DNA from: Ascidia mentula
Lineage: Eukaryota; Chordata; Ascidiacea; Phlebobranchia; Ascidiidae
NCBI GenBank assembly: GCA_947561715.1
Contig: OX387200.1
Span: forward strand, 19,284,501 to 19,348,500
Direction of reading: 5' to 3'
Length of the DNA stretch: 64,000 bases
Positions 54,553 through 64,000 of the stretch are shown here, piece after piece (position 1 is the first letter of the stretch; every line of letters starts with the position of its first letter). Position numbers and translations under genes: made by a program. The notes beneath the pieces were generated by a model that had not been told where the DNA came from, made no database searches, and saw only the letters and a program-made list of their open reading frames with translations.

Positions 54553-57500
54553 TAAATTGTCAGAATTACGTAATGCCCAACGTTTTCACGTATTTCTCAC
54601 CTGGTGAAAGATCTTTCTTTGTATCCTCTTCAAGGTTCTTATATGCTGTCGTTGGTTCAAGAGCGACCGCGTTGCTTGCCAAGTTGTACGAAGCCATGGT
54701 TATGCGTTCACATACGGATGTATCAAAGTTAGGACGACATTATAAAAGCCCACAACGGCGTCAAATCCAGGAACAACTGATTACGTCCGCTGCAAGTAGC
54801 TGATAAACGTTGCCATCTAAAAAACGTCAGATTTCCCAGTTAAGAAAAAGTTGAGAAACCCTTTTCGCATATGATACTTTGCGAGCACAACACAACACGA
54901 GACTTGGAACGGAAATACAAAAGCGTGCGCAAATGCAAATTTTACCGGAAAACTACTTCAAAATTAAGCCACGAACCGATGGATCGTCAGAAGTTATGAC
55001 GTCAAGCAATTCTTTCGCCTATTACACTCTGCCTTATTCGGCTTGGGTCAGATTTCCATTTTGTTGAACGCAAAGTTAATTTCCTTTTTTAGAGCAGCTG
55101 ACTAATGGCAATGACTAATATTGCTCTTTGTTTCTCGACATAAGAAACCATTCTAAGGAACAAAATTTCTCTCCAAAACGCAAAAAGCCATTCCGACGCA
55201 TCAAAACGCTTGCCACACAATTTCTTTCCGGTGGCAACTTCCTTTACCAAGAAGAGTTTCATTTCGTTTCATCAGGATCACAAATTTTGTCGTTACAACA
55301 AAACTTTCGTGATTGTAACATAAAATTTATTTCTGCAGCATAGCTTTCATTTAAATTGTGGATTACGTTCAGCGTGGTGTTTTGCAATTGAAGGTTCCAA
55401 ACAGTAACAGCTAATTTGCATTTTACGTGAAAATGCAAATCGATCTGAATCGGTGAAATTTGACCAGATAAGGGTTCTCGAACTCAGTCACGAACACGAT
55501 TACAGACTTTGCTGCCGAAGTAATCCCAGTCCAGCTTCCAAAGGAACTTGCATTATGTGGCCCGATTTGTGTTTTTTGTCGAAAATTTGAATGCAAATTT
55601 TTAAAGAATGGGTTTTTCTGTGTTTTCGTGTTGCATTTTAAATCAACGTACTTTACGATGGAGCAGTTTTGTAACGTTCGTGATTGCTAACATATTGTTC
55701 ACAGTGCTGGAGACATTTTCACGTTGTGACGAGTTCTTTCCTTGCAGATAATTTTCATCTCAACACACGCGAAATATCATGCATGACATCACCATATCCG
55801 GATGCCAACATTTCGTGACAAAATGCGATATCGGAGTTCCTGTTTGATGCGGCAAACTAATATCTCGTGGGGCAAACATAAACAATCATTTGGATGTAGT
55901 TAGGGCACCTCAACATATGTAAAAACCTTTTTAGGAAATGAAAAGGTGATTGATATGCTATACCAGAGATCGGTAACCAATGACCTGGAAAGAACCAGCA
56001 GTCACACACTTTTTGCAAAAAAACGCAAACATCAAGTCACAAAACCTAAATTGACAGGGATTATTTTACTTCGTTAACGCACATGGAACATAATAAGCAA
56101 AACTTGCAAAACCTACAGGCAGGGCGTCGATTTTTTATTGCGTGTCGAACATCTTGACAAAAATTGTCGTGTGTGTCGAATAGTGAAAATGTCGTATCTG
56201 GTAACTAACGCATGAGAGCGACCATATTTCGATTACATGATTCTTGTACTTAAGTTTAGAATACACGTTAAAATGACGACAAAACAATTAAAAACCTTGC
56301 ATAACAAACCTTGAGGCTGCTATGTTTCTTTTCGATTGAACGAAAAATAGTACTTGTTTTGTAACAATGCCACGTGTTCGGTAACAATGCTCCATGTTTT
56401 GGAATGGTTAGTTTAACGCGCTTATTCGCTGAACGTTAAAGCAAGTGCTGGCTGGTTTTTGCATGCATTTTGTCCAAAAAATTATTGCGGTTGCGTTTAT
56501 TTAGCCATCTAAACAGTCAAATTTATCTTGGGTGGGGATCCGAAACGATGATGCTATTAAGTTTTCAACACTATACGTACCCGTTCAGTTAAATGCTGTT
56601 GTTTAATAGTGACTCGAAATACAAATTTCTTCCCAAATCATTGTTTGCGGCTGGTAGCAACGTCTTCGAGCTACTCTTGCCAACTAGCATCTACGGCAAA
56701 AAATTAACAACTACATGTTAACAAGAAAATCGTTGGCGTCCAATGTCCGAAAAAAGAATACTAGTAAGATCAATGTAAATGTTGCAGGATTGGCGTGACC
56801 GATATGCTAGGCTTAATTAAGTTACTATAGTAATTCAATTCATGGACATTTGTAAATAACAATAGCGTTTGTCTGTTCGTAGTAGTGATGCACCGAAACA
56901 GCATTTTTTTAATCCGAGTATTCGGCCGAATAAACTAATTTTGGTATCGATCTCTTCAAATGCAATAAATTTAAACAAAACGTGTGCTGTATTGGATCTA
57001 ATCCTACCACACCTTTTGTTGGCACTTACAAAATAACCTCGACTGCTGTACCAGCTGCTTAAAGTTGATTTTCATCATTTCGGTGACAATAAACAAATAA
57101 AAAGAACACATGGGTGCAGTTTGAACAATGATTCCAATCGTTACATGCAGTAAAAAAGTTTCGGTTTCGGCCAAATTTTGGAAAAATATTCGGCCGAAAC
57201 CGAATAATCATAAAAACCTTAGTTTCGGCCGAATAAATTCGGCAAACCGAACTTTCGGTGCATTCCTAGTTCGTAGTACTGCTTGACGGTAACTTAACAT
57301 TTATTCACACCTTCCGTGTCGAACAGTGCCTACAGGAACATCCAAGTGCACCACAACTTGATATGTTTCTTATTTGTTGCTTTCTAAATCTGCTTGTCGT
57401 CTCTATGGAGCCATAACATAGGGTAAAAGAGCCACATATAGCCTTGGTGATCAATTTGCATCAGAAAAGTAAAATAAAAAGTAGTGGCAAAATATAGGTG

Positions 57501-58617
57501 TCACTAAGGCAAGAATAAATAGTAGTTTTTAAAGTAGTAAGGGTAATGTGATTTTGTTTACTACTGTGCAGTTCATGTCGCTTATCGATGTGCACACAAA
57601 GATGCGAACTTTTCAAGCATTTGTGCTATAGCTTCAATTAACTTTGAGCAAATTGTAATTATGATCGTTGCGTAGTTACACGTCGTTTTCAAGTCACGTG
57701 TACATATATTTCTGTTCCGAATACAATTTTTAACATACACGTTTGGTGTCATTGAATTATAATCAATATATTTAACGACCACTGTTTTGTCATTAGAAAC
57801 GTTTTGCTACAAGCACACGTTGAAGTAAATTAAAGTGATGAAACTATCTGACGAAAAACAGCAAGGATGAGGTGATATCGTTTACCACTGTGTAGTTTGA
57901 AGATGATGGATATTTCACATGGTGATCAGTCAACTAATTTTTTTTTTTTATTCTTAAAAAACAACTAAAGCAAAAGATCAACTTATACCTCTGATGTTGT
58001 AAAAGATTTAAAAGTTTTTTGATTATTGGACAAAATACTCTGTGATATTCGCTATTAAATAAACTAACCAAAGTCATGTTTTACCCTACTTCGGAACACA
58101 ACGCATATGGGTACCCGATGTGGGCGTGCTATATAAACTGTATGTAACAATAGGATTACGGATTCGATTTCAATTCCATTCGTTTTGTGGTAAAAGTCTG
58201 AAACACACAAAAAGTCGGCATTTGCAGAATGGTCTGCAAGTTAACTGCATTGTACGTGGTCTTTTGATAATTAACGTCACTTGTTCTTGCTTTCTATAAA
58301 ACATGGAAAATTTCTGTGGAACGGCAATTTGTTGTCGCAATATTAAGGCGATTGCAATATTACAACAGTTTTTTTGCCATTAAAATAAAAAGAATTTTCA
58401 TTAAAATTGTGCTCGGTGAAGCGTAAAATTGTTGCGGTGATTTTCAAAGTTTGGCGGTGAAAGAAATTATGATTTAAAAAATCGCATTAGGGCGGGACTT
58501 CGTAAAACTGCGTCAGGTTGTAGACGCCGTTACTTTCGACCTTGGGCAAAAGAGAATATTTCAGCTGTCGAGTACACTCGTCATGTTTCATAAAGGGGGT
58601 TTACACAAGTTTTGAAA
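54553..58617. other. Gene-poor stretch upstream of intelectin and multi-CTLD gene
   Basis: Both flanking genes point away from this 4-kb region, so their promoters lie at its ends. Frames up to 90 codons have no splice or motif support. It contains one hAT-type MITE (56883-57268). Confidence 0.5.
56883..57268. mobile_element. hAT-type MITE with 8-bp target duplication
   Basis: A 386-bp element with terminal inverted repeats TAGTGATGCACCGAAA (left) and TAGGAATGCACCGAAA (right, inverted). Inside both ends lie copies of TTCGGCCGAA, a pattern known from short hAT-derived repeats. The flanks are a perfect 8-bp duplication, GTTCGTAG, at 56875-56882 and 57269-57276. There is no transposase frame, so it is non-autonomous. 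Confidence 0.93.
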
Positions 58618-61600
58618 ATGGCAATAAAAGCATTGGTTGTCTTCCTACTGGGTAAGTATAAAAGTATTTTTCCCCGATTGTTTCCTAATCGGGTTGCGTC
58701 GAATGTATATAAAACGCCATATAAACATGGTGCCTATATAAGGAGTAGCAGAAAATACTTTGATAACTTACAGTAACGCTGCCTTTGACATTTCTGCTAC
58801 AAAACTTATAAGCTGTTTTTTGCACTAATTATTTTGAAACCAAATGGGTCTACATTGAAATTCAATGAAATTAATCTGACCTGTAAAACGTGCAAAATAG
58901 TCGTGTCATTTCAACACGCAAGTTCCTTTATTGTTTTAATATTTAAATAAAGTAACTTACTTTGTTAAGATATGGAAACACATTGGATTAATTCATTGAT
59001 TCCCAAACTTTTTGTGGTTGCGTACCATTTGGAGGTAACCAATTTTGACCTACCACGTAGTTGAGTGTTACAAAGTAACCTAGGTGATGAAGTAAGGAAC
59101 ATTTCAGGATCACGTTTTTTTCAATTTGAACTATATCTGCAAATTATGGAGAGGTGCTCGCGTTCCACCTGGAATGTCATTGCGTACCACCGCTTGGGAA
59201 ACACTGGATTAATTTGTCAAAAAGATTTGTCAATTTTTTATCCTTATTTTGTAATTTCAGGGATTGATGTGTGTTTGTCCCTAAGCTGTTTACATCGACT
59301 TGATCAATGCTCTTTTTGCAATAATTTAATTAACGTATTTTACCATTTTGTGGATAATCCATCTGAAAGAATTATTGTGCCAATTGCTCCTGGAAGGTGC
59401 ATTAATCAAAGTAAGCAGCTATTTGCAAATTTTGGTACTTATGAAGCTTAAGTCCTTGTGCTTCAGTAACAATTATGTTCTTTTCTAAAGAATATACTAT
59501 TTGTTTAAAAACAGTATATTTTTAATCACCATGAATAAAATAAAATATGCACTTGTGTGGAAAATATTTGAGTTTTTGCAACTAAAAACCTACTGATAAA
59601 ATGAAAAATGTGATGTTTTAGACGTTATTTCTCGTTCTGGTGATCGCAACTACCTGGTAGTTACTGATCTTCTGAACTTTACTGCTGCGGATGACTATTG
59701 CAGAAGTCGTAAAATGATTTTAGTGTATAAGGTGGTATATTTATTGTGTTTGATCAATTTTAATCCCTTTGATTTGTCTTCATATACTAAACTTTCACTT
59801 ATAGGTTAACTCTGCTAGTGTTCAACAACACCTTAACGATCTTATTAGAGACATAATGGATGTAACTAGAGATGGTGGACGTGTGCATTGGTGGTGGATA
59901 GGATTGCATGATACTCACACAGAAGGTAAACTATTTTATGTATCATAAACCATACTTGTGCTGTTGCAATGAAAACTGTTGAATCATGCTGGTTTAGTTC
60001 CAATGTAGTGCAGTAAACATTGGAAAAATTGCACTAATCAGTAAAATATGTGTGTCTGACAAATAAACTTTTGAATGTTATCTTAACATTGTTGTTTGAA
60101 AAACAAAATTGACTAAATGGTATCCAAGCAAATCTGTTGAATATGTTTTTTCTACTGTTCTGTAAACGAACCTGTTTGACAAAAAAATATGAATTAAACT
60201 TTATTGGGAAGTAAGTACGGAAACACCTTTGAACAATTTCTTGTCAACTCTTTGGTTCAAGCTGGTGTAATTTGAGAACGCATTTAATCTGTGAATCTAC
60301 TGGCTTAAGTAGACTAGAGGGTGGAATTTGTGGATGTGTGCATGTTTCATGTCCAAATTTAGAATTTTAGCTGTAGTCTTTGATAAAATGTAGCAATCTG
60401 TGGTATCCAGCAGTAACAAAGAAATTACTTGTATTGTTGCATGAAAAGCTATGAAGTTTCAACTGCTTTTGCAGGGTTTGAATTAGCAATTCGCAAATTG
60501 TGAACCGCTTATTGAGTTGTTGCAACTTGTTTTATGAATTAATGCAACGCAACATGAATTGGAGAAGGCGCTGTATCCTTCTTTATCTATTTAATCGTAC
60601 ATGCATCATGGAAACAACTTTTCTTGGCAATGTCAACAACTATTTTCTTTCAGTCCTCTTATTTTGTTAAGCCCCTATTGCACAATAAATACCTACGGAA
60701 GTAAATAAAACGGTGGCAATGTATTACAAAACAAATTCTGACTTAACGAGTTTAAAACAGTGGGTTTTAAGAGTAATGCACAATTGCGTACTAAGTAAAA
60801 ATTAAGTATTGCAATTTAGGTTGTAACGTTTTTGCGATATGTTTTTTTGCCGCTAATTCAAACCCTGCTATGATTTTTATAACTTATTACTATGTAGTGA
60901 TTACAACGATTTTGTTGTCATGCCGAAAGAAGTTCACATAATTTAAAAAAGACTTTTTGTGGGAATTTGACTGCCAAATGACCCCATACATAAAATTGCA
61001 GTAAGTTGTTTGAAATGGTTAGAAATGCTGCCTAAAAAAGAGCTTGGTGTGTTTTCTGCAGATTTATATTCCATTGTTTAATTATGAATATTTTTTTGCA
61101 TATTACATATGCATTATATTGTTAAACAATTCATAATTAAACAAGTTGTGATTTCATCCTTTTGTTTGGTCAAACAGGGCCCAAAAAAGAATAGACATTT
61201 GTTTATGGCCTACAAATGGTACAAATGATGTTTTGTTTGTAATGCACAATCAACTAACAAACGCCTTCCAATTGCATTGTATGATTGTACTGTCCTCCAC
61301 TTGATTATCTACAAAGACGTTTTTTTTTGTTTATTCAACAACCATTACAGTGATTGGCAGCATTGTTACAGAAACTTAAATAAATAAAACACCACAACAA
61401 GATAACCATAAATGTAAAAGACAAAAATACAAAAAACTAAGTATTAAACTATTCAATCTTGTGCTGGTCAAGAACATTTAACATATTAGCAGAAATTTTG
61501 GTGGTTTGGTAAAAAAATGTTATTTTTGTATTAGCAAAATGTTATTTTTAAGTTGCATGTGCTCTTTTCAATTTTCCAGTTGGCAAAACATTGCACGAAA

Positions 61601-64000
61601 CAATTGGGCTGTAATTTGTAATTAGTGTTCATAAAATTTTTAAACAAAAATTGCAAATAAATGCATGATTGCATGGAAAATTGTCAGGGAAACAGTTTTA
61701 AATTTTGACTAAAGCTATACATTTTCACCTTACTACACATCAAAACACTTCTCACATGGGCTATAGGATTATGTTGCAATAATTTGAGCTAGTATTAATT
61801 ATTGTAGTGCTGTTGTTTTTTTTTTACCAAATATGTCCTCTAAATTAACTGCTTTCTTTTCATGCAAACTTACCAAAGCAGTTAATTTAGTGCAAAAATG
61901 TGCTGAGACGTGTTTTCCAGCTTGCGATGAGGCAAGATCATGTCTATGCCAACTGTCCCTGTCAGTGTAGACCAGTAGTTCTTAACCAGGGCGTCAACCA
62001 TTTCTCATGCGGGTGCGCAAGCCAACAACAAAACTTAATTGTTTGTACTGAATTTATTGTCGGCACAGGACCGTTACTAAAGGGAGGCATGACAGAAAAA
62101 AGTTTAAGAACCACTGGTGTAAACCCTCCTGTGTAAGGGCATAACGAACCCAAACATCACAATGAAATAATGAAGGGTTTGACTACCATAAGAGTATACT
62201 GTATCCATTTGTTTTTGTTGCCATGGTAACAGGTTGTTGTCAAACCAGTAAGTTTAAATAAAATGCTGCAAGGTATTTCATTAGCCTTATTTCTGTATTA
62301 TATAACTATAGAAATCTAGATTGCTTGACAATTTTATGTAAACTTTAATATGTAAATCTGAGATCTGAGTAATTATTTTGTGGTGACATCGCAGTCTTGG
62401 TATGAAATACCAGATATGTAATGCAACAGACATAATTTTTTTTTTCACATAATGTGATGATCTTTTTTTTTAGAAAGAAATATTCTAAATTATAATAACG
62501 TTGGTTTTATTTAAACAAATGCAACAAACAAGTGATTTTAAGGTTTACAATTTTTGAAAAGGTTCATTTCTGTGGGTAAATGGTGACAAATTGCAGCCAA
62601 GTGATTACAGCAATTGGGATCCTACTTTACCAAGCTCACATGTGAATGAGGATTGTGTTGTAACGGGTAGAAACACTCATACATGGAAGGTTGTTGATTG
62701 TTCTGATGTACGTCCTTTTATTTGCCAAGAAGGTATTGGGTCTTTACATAAAAATAAAAAATATATTTAAAAAAAAAAAAATTTTTTAATAATTGTTTTT
62801 TGATAGTAGGTTGTGTACTTTTAGTTGCAGTTAGATGTTGAAGAGCCTCTCAGTAATATATATATTTTTTTAAATTTTTTGCAGTTAATTGTGCCAACCC
62901 CTCTATCCGCCCTGTTGAAGAACCATTAGGTAATTGTTGACATATTTTTATAAATTTCATAAAAAGGATTAATATACCAATACATGTCTGTCACCAAGTA
63001 TGATAATCCAAGTAAAGATTTTGGTACAAAAGTTTTGACTTTTCAATGTTTAAAGATTTTTCGAAGATATGTGATCCACCTTGTTCTTCTCATGAAGAGT
63101 GCATCAACAACAAATGTCAGTGCTCGCATTTGTTTTCTTCATATAATTGTTTGTGGAATGCAGGTGCGTTAAATGTGTACAGTTTTCTATTAGAAGCTTA
63201 ACATTATTTTTGACAAACAAAGGAATGGGGGCTGCATATGAGGAACTATTTTGGGGTAAAAAGTTACTTATCTTCAAAGAAAAAGCTACTTGGCACCAAG
63301 CTTCGGATTATTGCAAAGGTGTTTAAAAAAATTTTTTTTTAACATATATGTTATTTGTTGCATTTGGTTATTTTAAACAATCTTTTAAAAAAATTTCCTA
63401 TAGTGGAATTTATTTATAACCACTCAAATGTCCTTCAGTAGTTACAACAAGAATATATGCACCTTGTTAAAATTTCCATTGAAATTGTCAATTGTTTTGT
63501 TTTCATTGACAGTTTTGATGATTTTTCAGATCTTGGCGGTTATTTACTTCCACCTGAAACATTAGCCAAACACAATTATGTTTTGGCGAAAGCAAGACAA
63601 GTCCAATTACATCATGTTTCTAATGCATTTTGGATTGGAATGAGTGACCTTGAAGTTGAAGGTAGATGGAAGTTTGAAGGTGGAGGAGGATTGGTCAACT
63701 TGCATCCCATATTTAAAAGATTTAGTAAGTATCTCATTTGTGATGTTTCACAATTATGTTTTTCAGTGCTCAATTTTTAAATGTTTATGTTTTAACAAGA
63801 ATCTTAACTTTACTATGATGTGATTTTTTTGTCAGACATGACTGGCAATGGAGCAATACCAATGTACACTTACAACACAACTTCTAGTGACGGGTACAGG
63901 CATTTCATGTATAATCAAGCTGATTTGCTGCTGAATCGATCAGAAGCAGTTACTTTTTGTTCACATATGAAGGGTCGTTTGCCAATACTTCGCGAATCTG
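58618..64000 (+). CDS. Secreted multi-C-type-lectin protein, 3' end beyond window
   Basis: Ten exons seen: 58618-58651, 59261-59410, 59622-59731, 59815-59935, 62562-62732, 62885-62929, 63056-63163, 63223-63318, 63530-63724, 63836 onward; phases agree. Exon 1 encodes a short hydrophobic start (MAIKALVVFLL), probably a signal peptide. Then comes a first C-type lectin-like domain (exons 2-5) with WWIGLHDTHTEG, WVNGDKLQPSDYSNW and FICQE; its QPS and WKVVDC sites differ from the classical QPD/EPN and WND sugar motifs, so calcium-dependent binding is doubtful. Exon 7 has an EGF-like Cys pattern (CDPPCSSHEECINNKCQC). Exons 8-9 begin a second lectin-like domain (ATWHQASDYC, FWIGMSD), and exon 10 opens a third. 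The protein is cut at the window end. Introns 1 and 4 carry hAT-type MITEs. Confidence 0.85.
58994..59216. mobile_element. hAT-type MITE in intron 1 of multi-CTLD gene
   Basis: A 223-bp element. The left end CATTGATTCCCAAAC and the inverted right end CAGTGTTTCCCAAGC are related, and both continue to GCGTACC or GGTACGC blocks. The flanks are a perfect 8-bp duplication, GATTAATT (58986-58993 and 59217-59224). Confidence 0.88.
61973..62116. mobile_element. hAT-type MITE in intron 4 of multi-CTLD gene
   Basis: A 144-bp element with terminal inverted repeats CAGTAGTTCTTAA and, inverted, CAGTGGTTCTTAA. The 8-bp flanks GTGTAGAC and GTGTAAAC match at 7 of 8 bases. Confidence 0.85.

Noticed and set aside
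59065-59451. 128-codon plus-strand frame
   Set aside because: Its first half is hAT-type MITE and intron sequence; only 59261-59410 is a real exon of the multi-CTLD gene.

Overview
The window looks like nuclear DNA of an ascidian tunicate. That is inference from an AT-rich sequence, many short introns (often 70-400 bp) with GT-AG borders, closely packed animal genes, and an immune-type gene set (intelectin, several C-type lectin domains) typical of Ciona-like genomes. No viral or LTR element, CRISPR array or rRNA was seen. Exon-intron structures were built by hand from the sequence; I joined exons only where both splice sites and reading phase agree.

Layout. 1-2000: intergenic, with one long-armed inverted-repeat element. 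2021-3568: MIF (+) tail-to-tail with a CYTH-domain protein (-). 4375-10340: an 18-exon NOC2L gene (+). 11137-13511: COX5B (+) tail-to-tail with an unknown Ser-rich protein (-). 13.5-17.3 kb: gene-poor. 17321-23115: MBTPS2 (site-2 protease, +) tail-to-tail with a long-tailed tetraspanin (-). 23887-27016: RIC3 (-) and RPS11 (+) head-to-head across 375 bp. 27670-33980: a 15-exon EF-hand plus PPP-phosphatase gene (-). 34545-35534: a single-pass C-type lectin receptor (+) whose apparent stop codon overlaps a splice donor. 35.5-38.6 kb: mostly unassigned, with coding-like exons. 38596-49036: a 5.2-kb direct tandem duplication that carries a small unknown gene and the 3' end of an intelectin gene. 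48571-54552: a membrane-anchored intelectin (-) whose largest intron holds a phase-consistent 7-exon gene or alternative 3' end. 54.5-58.6 kb: gene-poor, with a hAT-type MITE. 58618-64000: a secreted multi-C-type-lectin gene (+), cut by the window edge.

The housekeeping genes cover ribosome biogenesis and structure (NOC2L, RPS11), respiration (COX5B), membrane-protein proteolysis (MBTPS2) and receptor assembly (RIC3). The right-hand 30 kb is rich in carbohydrate-recognition proteins (CTLD receptor, intelectin, multi-CTLD protein), duplications and minisatellites, which suggests a fast-changing recognition locus. The best candidates for something undescribed are the CTLD receptor with a spliced tyrosine-motif tail, the gene nested in the intelectin intron, and the EF-hand/PPP phosphatase.
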